A stretch of DNA of 37,866 nt from an uncultured Lachnospiraceae bacterium (lineage in GTDB: Bacteria > Bacillota > Clostridia > Lachnospirales > Lachnospiraceae). The notes under the pieces were generated by a model that did not search any database, was not told the origin of the DNA, and saw only the letters and a list, made by a program, of their open reading frames with translations. Positions 24,939 to 33,798 of the stretch are shown here, piece by piece. Within the stretch, counting starts at the first letter, position 1, and each line of letters begins with the position of its first letter. Made by a program: the position numbers and the translations under genes. The stretch spans positions 1-37,866 of the forward strand of contig CACZJL010000019.1 of the NCBI GenBank assembly GCA_902781505.1. Direction: 5' to 3'.

Positions 24939-25966
24939 CCATTTTCCCCTTTTACCGGTACACGTTTCGTTGTACCGCCTGTTGCAATTTCAAATGGAAG
25001 CATCACCTGAGATTCTTCCACTTCTTTCTTGTCAATCAGCTTACAGAGCATTTTGGCCGCAACCTCTCCCGCCTGACGATAGAAAAGATGGGCGGATGTG
25101 AGTTTTGGCGTAACAACGCGGCCCATCTTACCATGGCCGAAGCCTACAATCTGCATCTGATTTGGAATGGAGATTCCAAGTTCCTTCAAACGCTGCATCG
25201 CTCCGATTGCGACGGAATCCGTCGCACACACAATTCCGTCAAGATCCGGATACCTGTTTATGAGCTCTTCCACGTTCATATAGCCACTTTCAATAGAGAA
25301 TTCAACTCTTACAACCTGATTTGTCATGGAAAATGGTCTTCCGGCTTCTTTTAATGCGGTCCGGAAGCCCCTGAGCCGTTCAAAACCGACCGCCCGATCA
25401 TCATCCGGGATTGCGAGCATTCCGATGTGCTTGCAGCCGGCGGAAATCAGAAGCTCCGTCAGTGCTTTCGCTGCGCCGAAATCATCATGATATACACATG
25501 GATAGTGATCAAATTTCTGTCCAACAATGACAACCGGAAGCTGAAGCTTGTTAAATGCAATCTTGTGCATCTTACTGAGCTTTGTTCCGCTTAAGATAAT
25601 TCCATCTACCGGAAAGCTCTTAAACAGTCCCATGTAATGCACTTCTTCCGCATCATTACTGTTTGTATCCGCAAAAAGCATCTGATACTTTTCGTCCTTT
25701 AATACACCGCTGACGCCATCCACAACTCTGGCAACTGCTTCTGAACTCATACTCGGCACAACAACGCCCATGACATTACTCTTCTTCGCACGAAGACTCT
25801 GTGCCTGCTTTGAAGGCAGATAACCCGTCTGCTCAATTGCGTTGCTGATTGCTTCCCTTTTCTCTTCACTTACATATCCGCTGTTTAAATAACGGGATAC
25901 TGCTGACACTGACACATTGGCCATATCCGCGATTGTTTTTATATTTACTTTCTTTTCATCTGGCAT
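24935..25966 (-). CDS. LacI-family transcriptional regulator
   Basis: The 343-aa protein has a LacI helix-turn-helix (NIKTIADMANVSVSAVSRYLN) and hinge at the N-terminus, followed by a periplasmic-binding-protein-like effector domain (about 60-335) with the conserved VVGQKFDHYPCVYHDDFGAAK and DGIVCATDSVAIGAMQRL. It most likely represses the coupled GH32 gene until a fructose-containing sugar is present. The start is the ATG at 25964-25966, with GGGAGG six bases upstream. An upstream in-frame start at 25984 is not supported. Confidence 0.92.
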   Translation of the reverse strand: MPDEKKVNIKTIADMANVSVSAVSRYLNSGYVSEEKREAISNAIEQTGYLPSKQAQSLRAKKSNVMGVVVPSMSSEAVARVVDGVSGVLKDEKYQMLFADTNSNDAEEVHYMGLFKSFPVDGIILSGTKLSKMHKIAFNKLQLPVVIVGQKFDHYPCVYHDDFGAAKALTELLISAGCKHIGMLAIPDDDRAVGFERLRGFRTALKEAGRPFSMTNQVVRVEFSIESGYMNVEELINRYPDLDGIVCATDSVAIGAMQRLKELGISIPNQMQIVGFGHGKMGRVVTPKLTSAHLFYRQAGEVAAKMLCKLIDKKEVEESQVMLPFEIATGGTTKRVPVKGENG

Positions 25967-25997
25967 GAATAACCTCCCGAACATGCTCGAGTCACAC

Positions 25998-26031
25998 GAA
26001 ACTTATACTTATATTCTACCACACCAGTTTC
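25998..26031 (-). promoter_or_regulatory. Putative lacI-GH32 promoter and operator
   Basis: On the minus strand TGGTAGAAT (26013-26021) is an extended -10 element. It is flanked by the inverted arms GAAACT (25998-26003) and AGTTTC (26026-26031), which could be half-sites for autoregulation by the LacI protein. CTCGAG (25987-25992), a palindrome with the central CG typical of LacI-family operators, is also present. The promoter is plausible; the operator is a guess. Confidence 0.4.
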
Positions 26032-26135
26032 ATTTGTAATCATTTTTCTTGTTCGTTTTATATAAAATCCATCAAATCGCATTTCTGCTCTGCTTTACAC
26101 GAATCAGCAAAATCGTAAAAGCAGGATGTTCTGAT

Positions 26136-26176
26136 AAAAAAAGCCTTTGGGAAGTCACACAACTTCCCAAAGGCTT
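26136..26176 (-). terminator. Rho-independent terminator of the amino-acid ABC operon
   Basis: A perfect 15-bp stem pairs 26141-26155 with 26162-26176 around a 6-nt loop. On the minus strand it is followed by a T-run (26136-26142). It starts 17 bases after the ATPase stop. The remaining bases of the 25985-26192 gap hold only the lacI promoter area. Confidence 0.95.
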
Positions 26177-26192
26177 TACTACAAAAACTTAC

Positions 26193-26951
26193 TTATGCTA
26201 ATTCCTGCAGGAAAGCTCTTGTTCTTTCGTTGGAAGGATGATCAATCACATCCTCCGGCTTTCCTTCTTCTACGATTACTCCACCATCCATGAAAATGAC
26301 ACGGTCTGCCACTTTTCTGGCAAAATCGATTTCATGTGTAACGATGACCATTGTCATTTTTTCTTCTGCAAGCTGTCTCATAACCTTTAAGATTCCCGCA
26401 GTAATCTCAGGGTCGAGGGCAGATGTCGGCTCATCAAAAAAGAGCATCTTAGGGTTCATAGTCAGCGCTCTTGCGATGGCTACTCTCTGCTTCTGACCAC
26501 CGGATAACTGATCCGGATAACTGTCCTTTCTGTCTTCAAGGCCAACCTTCTTTAACAGCTCAAGAGCCTCTTTTCTGACCTCTTCCTTATCTCTGCCCTG
26601 TACGGTAACAGGCGCATCAAGAAGATTCTTTAATACGGAAAAATGAGGGAAGAGATTAAAGTTCTGGAACACCAGACCAAAGTTGTTCTTCAGCTTGTTT
26701 AATTCAGCAGATGATACATATTTCGTCGGTTCTCCCTCCTGCTGAACGGTTGCCTTCTCTCCGTTATAAGAGAGACTTCCTTCATCCATCGTCTCAAGAA
26801 AAGTTGCACAGCGCAGAAGGGTGGACTTACCAGAGCCTGATGGTCCGAGAATTGCGACAACTTCGCCCTCCTCCACCTTCATAGAAATATCGGAAAGAAC
26901 TACTTTTCCATCAAAACTTTTCTTTACATGATTCATTTCTAATACTGACAT
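26193..26951 (-). CDS. Polar amino-acid ABC transporter ATPase
   Basis: This 252-aa protein is a GlnQ/HisP-type ATPase. It has Walker [10 protein letters not shown], the Q-loop [10 protein letters not shown], the signature LSGGQKQR, Walker B MLFFDEP and the H-loop His in VTHEID. An extra stretch of about 15 residues ([15 protein letters not shown]) sits between Walker A and the Q-loop. The partner gene lies 12 nt upstream and encodes both the binding protein and the permease. Together they make a complete importer for a polar amino acid; specificity is unknown. Confidence 0.93.
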   Translation of the reverse strand: MSVLEMNHVKKSFDGKVVLSDISMKVEEGEVVAILGPSGSGKSTLLRCATFLETMDEGSLSYNGEKATVQQEGEPTKYVSSAELNKLKNNFGLVFQNFNLFPHFSVLKNLLDAPVTVQGRDKEEVRKEALELLKKVGLEDRKDSYPDQLSGGQKQRVAIARALTMNPKMLFFDEPTSALDPEITAGILKVMRQLAEEKMTMVIVTHEIDFARKVADRVIFMDGGVIVEEGKPEDVIDHPSNERTRAFLQELA

Positions 26952-26963
26952 AGTATTCCTTCT

Positions 26964-28475
26964 TTATTCAAAATAATCTAATTTCTTTTCCAGTCTTCCC
27001 ATTACCGTTTCAACGACAAAGTTGAAGATGTAGTAGAAGAGACCTGCAACAAACAGAGGCATGATGCTTGATCTTGTCGCGGCAATCTGCTTAGCCAGCG
27101 TAAACATTTCCGTATATGCCAGGGCAAATGCAAGTGAGGTGTCCTTAACCAGTGTGATGACTTCATTGGTCACAGGTGGAAGGCTTCTCTTGCACATCTG
27201 AGGGAAGATAATGCGCAGGAAGGTCTGGCTCTTTGAATAGCCCAAAACATCAGCCGCTTCCCACTGTCCCTGAGGAACGCCCTCAATACCTGCACGGAAG
27301 ATTTCAGCAAAGTACGCAGCGTAGTTTACTGAGAATCCGATAATGACCGCCCAGAAACGATACGAGTTGGAAAGCGACATGCCAAATACGTAGTAAGGGC
27401 CAAAAAATACAACCAGGAGCTGGAGCATCAGTGGAGTTCCACGTAAGATAGAAATGTACACTCTTGCAATTCCGTGAAGTACAGGGTTTTTGGACATTCT
27501 TAAGAACATCACAAGAAGACCTAACGGAAGGGAAAAAATCAATGTCAGGAAGAAAATAAGAAGAGACGCACCAAGACCCTCTAATAATTCAACCATTACA
27601 TCTGCGAAATCTGCGAAGGAGAATCCCTTAGCGGTACCGGCAGTCTCTGCCTTCATAACCGTATCCGCACCTTCCTGTCCAAGACAGACAGAGTCCGTTA
27701 AGCCCCACTTCTCCGCGATTTTGGCAAATGTTCCATCTGCAAGCATATCGTTTAAGGAAGCCTGTACCTTGTCACGAAGCTCTGTATTTCCTTTTTTAAA
27801 GCCAATGCCGTACTCTTCGGAAGATACTCTCTGAGACAGCATGCGGAATGCATTTCCACGGTTCTTAATTTCATATTCCGCGACACCGATATCCATGCAG
27901 ATTGCGTCTGCGGAACCGGATTCCATGTTCATGAAGGCGCTGTTGTAATCGCCTACCTGCTGTAACTTCTTAAAGGACTTTGCAAGTTCTACGTTTTCAG
28001 GTTCTGCGTCTTCCCCGGTAAACGCAGCAAGAGCAGAGGAATCTGTCTGAACAATTACAGTCTTACCTGAAAGATCACTTAATTCCTTAATCTGTGAATC
28101 AGCCGGAACAATTACAACCTGAGAGTTATCTACATATGCGGAGGACCAGGTATAATCCTGTTCTCTTCCGTTCATGGTGAACCCATTCCAGATACAGCTG
28201 ATGGCTCCGGTGGTTAATTCCATATCCTTGGAATCCCAGTCAATCGGCTGCTTTACAAGTTCCCAGCCCTGACGTCTGGCAACCTCTTCGGCCAGTTCCA
28301 GGTCAAATCCGACATATTCACCGGATGCATCCTTATATCCATATGGCGGGAATTCTGCATCAAATCCCACAATCAGTTTATTGTCGTCTGATGCTTTCTT
28401 ACCGCATGAAACGAGCATTCCTGCTGCCAGAGAAATCAACAGCAGCGGCAGGAGCAGTTTTGTTAGTTTTTTCAT
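26964..28475 (-). CDS. Fused amino-acid substrate-binding lipoprotein/permease
   Basis: This 503-aa protein joins two parts usually encoded separately. Residues 1-24 form a lipoprotein-type signal with lipobox LVSC (Cys24). Residues 30-265 are an amino-acid-binding (SBP_bac_3) domain with FPPYGYKDASGEYVGFDLEL. Residues 285-503 are a HisM-type permease with the EAA loop (EAADVLGYSKSQTFLRIIFPQ). Such fusions tether the receptor to the channel, as in GlnPQ of lactic acid bacteria. The substrate is not predictable; a polar or acidic amino acid is most likely. The gene is first in its operon. Confidence 0.92.
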   Translation of the reverse strand: MKKLTKLLLPLLLISLAAGMLVSCGKKASDDNKLIVGFDAEFPPYGYKDASGEYVGFDLELAEEVARRQGWELVKQPIDWDSKDMELTTGAISCIWNGFTMNGREQDYTWSSAYVDNSQVVIVPADSQIKELSDLSGKTVIVQTDSSALAAFTGEDAEPENVELAKSFKKLQQVGDYNSAFMNMESGSADAICMDIGVAEYEIKNRGNAFRMLSQRVSSEEYGIGFKKGNTELRDKVQASLNDMLADGTFAKIAEKWGLTDSVCLGQEGADTVMKAETAGTAKGFSFADFADVMVELLEGLGASLLIFFLTLIFSLPLGLLVMFLRMSKNPVLHGIARVYISILRGTPLMLQLLVVFFGPYYVFGMSLSNSYRFWAVIIGFSVNYAAYFAEIFRAGIEGVPQGQWEAADVLGYSKSQTFLRIIFPQMCKRSLPPVTNEVITLVKDTSLAFALAYTEMFTLAKQIAATRSSIMPLFVAGLFYYIFNFVVETVMGRLEKKLDYFE

Positions 28476-28506
28476 AATTACGCCTCTTTAATGATATAAA
28501 TTCTTT

Positions 28507-28526
28507 ATTATATTAGCATATTAGCA
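28507..28526 (-). promoter_or_regulatory. Promoter region of the amino-acid ABC operon with tandem repeat
   Basis: TATAAT on the minus strand (28507-28512) lies about 32 bases before the ATG. Overlapping it is a direct repeat, TATTAGCA twice (28511-28518 and 28519-28526). A matching -35 box is weak (near 28530-28536, GACTTT). Repeats placed here could be sites for a repressor sensing amino-acid supply. Confidence 0.5.
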
Positions 28527-28554
28527 AACTAAAGTCGACCATACGAAAGAAGTA

Positions 28555-28595
28555 TCAAAAAAACAGGCCGTCCTGTCTTGCGACAGGATCAGACC
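28555..28595 (-). terminator. Terminator after the 75-aa gene
   Basis: TCCTGTC (28570-28576) pairs with GACAGGA (28581-28587) around TTGC, with a lower stem CAGG/CCTG. On the minus strand a T7 run follows (A at 28556-28562). It lies about 20 bases past the stop of the small gene. Confidence 0.8.
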
Positions 28596-28615
28596 TGCAT
28601 TGAATCTTTGTCTGG

Positions 28616-28843
28616 TCAGTCTTCCACCGGCATGCCAAGTGCTGTTCTGGCTTTTCTGACAAAATCCATGTGAATATAAATATCGCACTTAGCGTGCTTA
28701 AAATCTTCTCTTCCAAAAAGGGACTTATGGTTCTTCCATTTTTCGAAGTAAGAGATGTTATTCTGTCGAAGAATCCTCTCAATGTTACGACATTCTTCTA
28801 CCGGAACATTCGCTTTTAATAAGCGCTGTGTTGAATCACCCAT
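28616..28843 (-). CDS. Hypothetical 75-aa soluble protein
   Basis: I do not recognise this family. The 75-aa protein is charged, with two Cys (in VEECRN and HAKCDI), a basic middle (FEKWKNHKSLFGREDFKHA) and the phrase CDIYIHMDFVRKARTAL near the end. The pattern of an N-terminal helix, central loop and final helix suggests a small globular fold. GGGAGG lies nine bases before the ATG, a promoter stands upstream and a terminator follows, so it is a monocistronic gene rather than noise. Another frame covering 28555-28782 runs into the terminator and is not credible. Confidence 0.75.
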   Translation of the reverse strand: MGDSTQRLLKANVPVEECRNIERILRQNNISYFEKWKNHKSLFGREDFKHAKCDIYIHMDFVRKARTALGMPVED

Positions 28844-28872
28844 ATTAAGTTGCCTCCCATGTGTTCTTTTTT

Positions 28873-28902
28873 ATTTTACCACTTTTCAGGCTTACTTGTA
28901 CA
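28873..28902 (-). promoter_or_regulatory. Promoter of the 75-aa gene
   Basis: On the minus strand TGTACA (28897-28902), an 18-nt spacer and TAAAAT (28873-28878) lie about 30 bases before the ATG. Both hexamers are fair matches to sigma-A sites. Confidence 0.6.
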
Positions 28903-28933
28903 CTTTAGATTATTCAGCTTCTGATGAGGGAGA

Positions 28934-29007
28934 ACCGCGCGGCGGGTGCCATGGCACAATGTTGCAGCAACCCATGCGGTACATACAGCCCCGGCAAGCG
29001 CGGGCGC
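28934..29007. other. GC-rich island of nested palindromes, unknown role
   Basis: The stretch stands out as much more GC-rich than the flanking AT-rich DNA. It holds the palindromes CCGCGCGG (28935-28942), TGCCATGGCA (28947-28956) and GTTGCAGCAAC (28961-28971). Outer arms ACCGC/GCGGT (28934-28938 with 28976-28980) and GGGT/ACCC (28944-28947 with 28970-28973) could close a nested, branched structure, and GCCC/GGGC (28988-28991 with 29002-29005) a further one. No open frame is convincing. It lies between the 75-aa gene's promoter and the ilvE terminator, and might be a structured RNA or a decayed element. Confidence 0.45.
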
Positions 29008-29043
29008 AAAAAAACCGCCCGCACTGTACACAGTGCGAACGGT
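29008..29043 (-). terminator. Terminator after ilvE
   Basis: The hairpin GCACTG-TACA-CAGTGC (29021-29036), with outer ACCG/CGGT pairs (29014-29017 with 29040-29043), is followed on the minus strand by a T7 run (29008-29014). It begins about 28 bases after the ilvE stop. Confidence 0.85.
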
Positions 29044-29070
29044 CTTAAATCACATTTTCCGATGACTAAA

Positions 29071-30102
29071 TCAGTCAACCTTGTAGATCCAGCCTTCCGG
29101 AGCTTCGATACGGCCCATCTGGATACCTGTTAATGTATCGTAGAGCTTCTTTGTGTAAGGACCCATCTCTTCCATACCGGAAGCGAAGCAGATTTCCTTA
29201 CCGTGGTCATCGATTCTGCCGATTGGAGAGATAACTGCAGCTGTACCGCAAAGTCCACACTCAGAGAATGCACCGGACTCAACTTCTGCAAGAGTTACTT
29301 CTCTTTCTTCTACCTTCATGCCAAGGTAATGCTCAGCAACGTACTCGAGAGAACGACGAGTTACGGAAGGAAGGATAGAATTAGACTTTGGTGTTACGAA
29401 TGTGCCGTCTGGCTTGATGAAGATGATATTTGCACCACCTGTTTCTTCAATCTTTGTTCTTGTAGCAGCGTCTAAGTACATGTTCTCAGCGTAGCCGTTG
29501 TTGTGTGCGTCTACAATTGCATGTAAGGACATTGCGTAGTTTAAGCCAGCCTTAATGTGACCTGTTCCATGAGGTGCCGCACGGTCAAAATCAGTAATTC
29601 TTACAACGATTGGCTTAGCGCCACCCTTGAAGTATGGGCCTACCGGTGTTGCAAAAATACGGAACTGGTATTCATCTGCCGGCTTAACACCGATTACAGG
29701 GCCTGAGCCGAACATGTATGGACGAAGGTAAAGTGTTGCTCCGGAACCGTAAGGTGGAACCCACTCCTTGTTAGCCTTAATAACCTCTAAACAGGCTTCT
29801 ACAAACTTTTCCTTAGGGAATACAGGCATCTCAAGTCTCTTAGCAGAGTTCTCAAGACGTTCGCCATTCAGATCAGGACGAAATGTCACGATGTGGCCAT
29901 CCTCTGTTGTATAAGCTTTTAAGCCTTCAAAGCAGGACTGTGAATACTGTAGAACACCTGCGCACTCTGAAATCACGACCTTATCATCCGTCGTTAATGC
30001 GCCTTCATCCCAAGCGCCATCCTTATAATTCGCTACGAATCTGTAATCGGTTGAATGATAGCCGAAGCCCAAATTTGCCCAGTCAATGTTTTTCTTTTCC
30101 AT
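29071..30102 (-). CDS. ilvE: Branched-chain amino-acid aminotransferase
   Basis: This 343-aa fold-type IV PLP enzyme interconverts branched-chain amino acids and their keto acids. The Schiff-base Lys184 lies in GHIKAGLNYAMS. Further signatures are the FEGLKAY loop, EETGGANIIFI and the ECGLCGTAAVISPI stretch near the C-terminus. Length and motifs match the longer Bacillota form of IlvE (BCAT type II). Codon bias is strong, suggesting high expression. AAAGGAA lies somewhat far (about ten bases) from the ATG. It has its own promoter and terminator and is thus monocistronic. The upstream leader is only about 40 bases, too short for a T-box. Confidence 0.95.
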   Translation of the reverse strand: MEKKNIDWANLGFGYHSTDYRFVANYKDGAWDEGALTTDDKVVISECAGVLQYSQSCFEGLKAYTTEDGHIVTFRPDLNGERLENSAKRLEMPVFPKEKFVEACLEVIKANKEWVPPYGSGATLYLRPYMFGSGPVIGVKPADEYQFRIFATPVGPYFKGGAKPIVVRITDFDRAAPHGTGHIKAGLNYAMSLHAIVDAHNNGYAENMYLDAATRTKIEETGGANIIFIKPDGTFVTPKSNSILPSVTRRSLEYVAEHYLGMKVEEREVTLAEVESGAFSECGLCGTAAVISPIGRIDDHGKEICFASGMEEMGPYTKKLYDTLTGIQMGRIEAPEGWIYKVD

Positions 30103-30137
30103 CGTACATGACTTCCTTTCTTTAAAAATATAAAGTA

Positions 30138-30166
30138 ATTTTAGTCCTTCACATTACTAAAGTCAA
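30138..30166 (-). promoter_or_regulatory. Near-consensus ilvE promoter overlapping the mfd stop
   Basis: On the minus strand TTGACT (30161-30166), a 17-nt spacer and TAAAAT (30138-30143) form a strong promoter. The -35 box overlaps the last bases of mfd, so ilvE is set up to be transcribed on its own. Confidence 0.88.
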
Positions 30167-33100
30167 TTATTATTTGTAAGTGTTTCCCGGCAAATGTCAA
30201 GCATCTCCACGCATCCACTTAAATAATCAATGGCGCTTTCATATTTCGCTGTTGTGACCTTCCATAAAAGGGCCGGTACCGTGCCCGGTGCGAAAACCAT
30301 AGAGCCACCAAACATGTCGATAAAATCGCTGATGGCATCACCGTCGATATCAGCTGTTGGCGCAAGATCAAGCCTTGTTACCCAGGCATTCTTCTGCAAC
30401 TTTCCGGTAATCTGCGTAATGCCGATTTTATGAGCAATGGCGCGCATCAGTGAAATATAAAGCAGATGATTCGTGCTTTCCGGTATCTCTCCAAAGCGGT
30501 CGGTCAGCTCATCTCTCATATCCTCAAGCTCATCCATGGATTCAATCGCCGCAATACGCTTATAGACTTCGAGCTTCTGCTGCTCATTCGGGATATAGGA
30601 GCTTGGAAGGAAAGCATCTACTGCAACTTCCACCTTTGTTTCGAATTCATACTCATTCTTCACACCCTTCAGCTCATTGACCGCCGAATTTAACATCTTA
30701 CAGTATAGGTCATATCCTACTCTCGCCATATGTCCGTGCTGAGAGCGACCAAGGACAGAGCCGGCGCCACGGATTTCCAGATCCTTCATCGCAACCTTAA
30801 AGCCGGAGCCAAGGTCTGAGAACTCCCTGATTGTAGAAAGTCGTTTTTCCGCTACTTCCTTTAACATCTTATCTCTGCGATAGAGAAGGAAAGCGTAGGC
30901 CGTCCTATTCGTACGTCCCACGCGGCCACGAAGCTGATAAAGCTGCGAAAGGCCGAATTTCTCTGCATCTTCGATAATGATGGTGTTGCAGTTTGAGATG
31001 TCCATTCCGGTTTCAATAATTGTTGTTGAAACTAAAACATCGATCTCACCATTGATAAAGTCCGACATAATGTGCTCGAGCCGGCGTTTCTCCATCTGAC
31101 CGTGGGCATAGACCACATTTGCCTCGGGAACCAAATCCTGAATATGCATCGCAATTTCATCAATCGACTGAACACGGTTGTAGACATAGTAAATCTGACC
31201 GCCTCTGGCCATCTCACGCTTGATTGCCTCACGAATAATCTCATCATCCTGCTCGGTGACAAAGGTCTGCACCGGAAGTCGATCAACCGGCGGCTCCTCT
31301 AAGACGCTCATATCACGAATTCCCGCAAGGCTCATATGGAGTGTTCTAGGAATTGGTGTCGCAGAAAGTGTCAATACATCGACATTCTTTCTGAGTGCCT
31401 TAATCTTCTCCTTATGAGTTACACCGAATCGCTGTTCCTCATCGACAATCAGAAGACCGAGGTCCTTAAATGTCACATCCTTGCTGAGCAGACGATGAGT
31501 ACCAATTACAATATCCACGAGTCCTTTTGAGAGCTTCTCAGCGGTCTCCTTATTCTGCTTCGCCGTACGGAATGAACTCATTTCCTCCACTGTTATCGGA
31601 AAATCCTTCATTCTCTGTTTGAAGTTGTTTACGTGCTGCTGTGCAAGGATGGTGGTCGGAACCAGGAACGCTACCTGCTTTCCGTCCTGCACGGCCTTAA
31701 ATGCCGCACGAATAGCGATTTCCGTCTTACCAAAGCCGACATCTCCGCAGATCAGACGGTCCATGATTCGACGACTTTCCATATCTCTTTTCACATCCGT
31801 AATCGCTGCGAGCTGGTCCCCTGTTTCTTCATAAGGAAACATTTCTTCAAACTCTCTCTGCCATTCGTTATCCGGGTCAAAAGCATAGCCCTCTTCCTGC
31901 TGTCTGACCGCATATAGCTTTACCAGATCTTCTGCAATCTCAGAGACTGCGCCCTTAACACGGGACTTGGTCCTGTTCCAGTCCTGCGTGGTCAGCTTGT
32001 TTAACTTCGGCTTTTTTTCGGTATCGCCGCCCGCATATTTCTGCACGCGGTCAAGTCCGGTTGCGAGGACATAATATTTGCCATCGGCATAGTCGATTTC
32101 CATATAGTCTTTTTCGGCTCCATCGGTCGACTTCTGCTTTGTAATTCCGCGATATATGCCGATTCCCTTGTCTTCCTGTACGACGTAATCGCCAACTGAC
32201 AGCTCGTTAAAGCTTGCGATATTCTTGCCCGAATATTCTTTCTTCACCTTGCGGCGCTTGCGCTCTCTTCGCGTGAAAATATCATTTTCCGTGATAACAA
32301 CAAACTGCAGGGATGGATATTCGTATCCGCCATGAATGCTTCCATAGGTGACAAGAACCGTTCCCGGCTCGACGAATTTCACCGGTCCGTCAGCGATATA
32401 GGCCTTCCGTCCAAACTCGCGCAAATCCTCTGCCACACGCTTCATACGGCTGCGGGAATTGCAGACAACAATACTTGCATAGCCCTTGCGTTCATACTTT
32501 GCAAGATCGTCTGCGAGGTACTCAAAGGAATTGTTATACGTCGCAATCGACTTTGCATCCGCGCGAATCATTTTCACATCCTTAAAGCCTTCCGGCCTTG
32601 TATCAAGCGTCGATAAAAGGAGGATTTTGTGTTCTGCAGCAGACGCCACAATCTGCTTATAGCTGCGGATAAACTTAGCCTGACCTGGCAAAATGTAGCC
32701 CTTTGTCAGACGGTTTTTCACAGAGTCTTCGACTTCGTATTCCACAAGCTCCATGCGCTCTTTCAAACGCCCCGGATCATCAAAGATAATCAGAGATCGG
32801 TCCTTTGGAAAATACGATAACAGCCCTGTCATATGCGTATCAAACATCATCTGAAACTTGCTGTAATCTTCTGTCCTTCTCAATGTGTCGACAGCGGCTC
32901 GAATGTTATTGATGGCATCCAGGTCTTCCTTTGTCTTTTTCTTTTTATCAATTCCAAAGCCTTTCAGCTGCTCTTTCAGTTCTTTTTCCACACGTTCTAG
33001 GCCGGCCGACTTTTCGTCTTCATCAAGCAGACATTCCGTCGCAGGAAAGATTCTTGCCTCTTCGAGCTTTTCAATCGAACGTTGGCTGTCCGGATCGTAA

Positions 33101-33750
33101 GACTGGATGGAATCCACTTCATCTCCCCAGAAATCCACACGCACCGGAAGGTTCTCTGTAAATGAGAACACGTCAAAAATTCCGCCACGAACGGAGAACT
33201 GGCCTGGAAGTTCTGCCATCGCCCGGCGTACATATCCCATGTCCATCAGATTCCTGCTGAGCTCCTCAATATTGATCGTCTCATCCTTACTGATACGGAT
33301 GATTCGATCCAGATATTTGCCGGGAGTCGGCAGAAAATCAGCCAGACCATCTATTGTTGTCACAATCGTCAGAGGTCTTTTATCTCTTCTCGTACCATGT
33401 GCATATTCCAGAATCTTCTGCACACAGAGAATTCTCTGCTCCACAATCTGACTCCCATGTGTGTCAGCAGCCCAGAAAACCGCATCCTTCGCCGGATAGT
33501 AGAGAGCTTCCGTTCCGTAAAACAAAAAATCGTCCCTGTATTCTCTTGCCTTCACCTCATCTGCCGTCACAAACAGCCGCAGCTTCGTTCCTAAGGCAAC
33601 CGCACTTACAAACTGTGGCTTCTGCACGTCAATACACCCGGTCGCCAGATAGCAGACCGGGTACTTTTCATAATCTTTTTTCAGCTCATCCATCCCCGCC
33701 AGTTTCTTTAACGGTGTCAGAAAAGCTTCCTTTAAATCAACATTACTCAT
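30163..33750 (-). CDS. mfd: Transcription-repair coupling factor
   Basis: Mfd removes RNA polymerase stalled at DNA damage and recruits UvrA. The 1195-aa protein has the full set of domains: UvrB-like N-terminal modules (about 1-340), an RNA-polymerase interaction domain (about 515-590, SVGDYVVQEDKGIGIYRGI), RecG-like helicase domains with Walker A GDVGFGKTE (Lys675) and DEEQ box LLIVDEEQRFGV, the Q/R-rich motif VI QLRGRVGRTNRTAYAFLL, and a C-terminal autoinhibitory domain (about 1040-1150). pth-mfd order is conserved in Bacillota. It follows pth by 48 nt and probably shares its promoter. The ribosome site is weak. Confidence 0.96.
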   Translation of the reverse strand: MSNVDLKEAFLTPLKKLAGMDELKKDYEKYPVCYLATGCIDVQKPQFVSAVALGTKLRLFVTADEVKAREYRDDFLFYGTEALYYPAKDAVFWAADTHGSQIVEQRILCVQKILEYAHGTRRDKRPLTIVTTIDGLADFLPTPGKYLDRIIRISKDETINIEELSRNLMDMGYVRRAMAELPGQFSVRGGIFDVFSFTENLPVRVDFWGDEVDSIQSYDPDSQRSIEKLEEARIFPATECLLDEDEKSAGLERVEKELKEQLKGFGIDKKKKTKEDLDAINNIRAAVDTLRRTEDYSKFQMMFDTHMTGLLSYFPKDRSLIIFDDPGRLKERMELVEYEVEDSVKNRLTKGYILPGQAKFIRSYKQIVASAAEHKILLLSTLDTRPEGFKDVKMIRADAKSIATYNNSFEYLADDLAKYERKGYASIVVCNSRSRMKRVAEDLREFGRKAYIADGPVKFVEPGTVLVTYGSIHGGYEYPSLQFVVITENDIFTRRERKRRKVKKEYSGKNIASFNELSVGDYVVQEDKGIGIYRGITKQKSTDGAEKDYMEIDYADGKYYVLATGLDRVQKYAGGDTEKKPKLNKLTTQDWNRTKSRVKGAVSEIAEDLVKLYAVRQQEEGYAFDPDNEWQREFEEMFPYEETGDQLAAITDVKRDMESRRIMDRLICGDVGFGKTEIAIRAAFKAVQDGKQVAFLVPTTILAQQHVNNFKQRMKDFPITVEEMSSFRTAKQNKETAEKLSKGLVDIVIGTHRLLSKDVTFKDLGLLIVDEEQRFGVTHKEKIKALRKNVDVLTLSATPIPRTLHMSLAGIRDMSVLEEPPVDRLPVQTFVTEQDDEIIREAIKREMARGGQIYYVYNRVQSIDEIAMHIQDLVPEANVVYAHGQMEKRRLEHIMSDFINGEIDVLVSTTIIETGMDISNCNTIIIEDAEKFGLSQLYQLRGRVGRTNRTAYAFLLYRRDKMLKEVAEKRLSTIREFSDLGSGFKVAMKDLEIRGAGSVLGRSQHGHMARVGYDLYCKMLNSAVNELKGVKNEYEFETKVEVAVDAFLPSSYIPNEQQKLEVYKRIAAIESMDELEDMRDELTDRFGEIPESTNHLLYISLMRAIAHKIGITQITGKLQKNAWVTRLDLAPTADIDGDAISDFIDMFGGSMVFAPGTVPALLWKVTTAKYESAIDYLSGCVEMLDICRETLTNNN

Positions 33751-33798
33751 AACAATCTTTCTTTCGGCTACAATCAGCCAAATCCTGTATCAGCGTAA

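Noticed and set aside
28555..28782. Alternative minus-strand frame overlapping the 75-aa gene
   Set aside because: It runs through the terminator hairpin and T-run and has no ribosome site, unlike the frame ending at 28616.
30103..30162. T-box or leader-peptide attenuator in front of ilvE
   Set aside because: The distance from the promoter to the ATG is only about 40 bases, with no specifier stem or terminator. There is no room for such an element.
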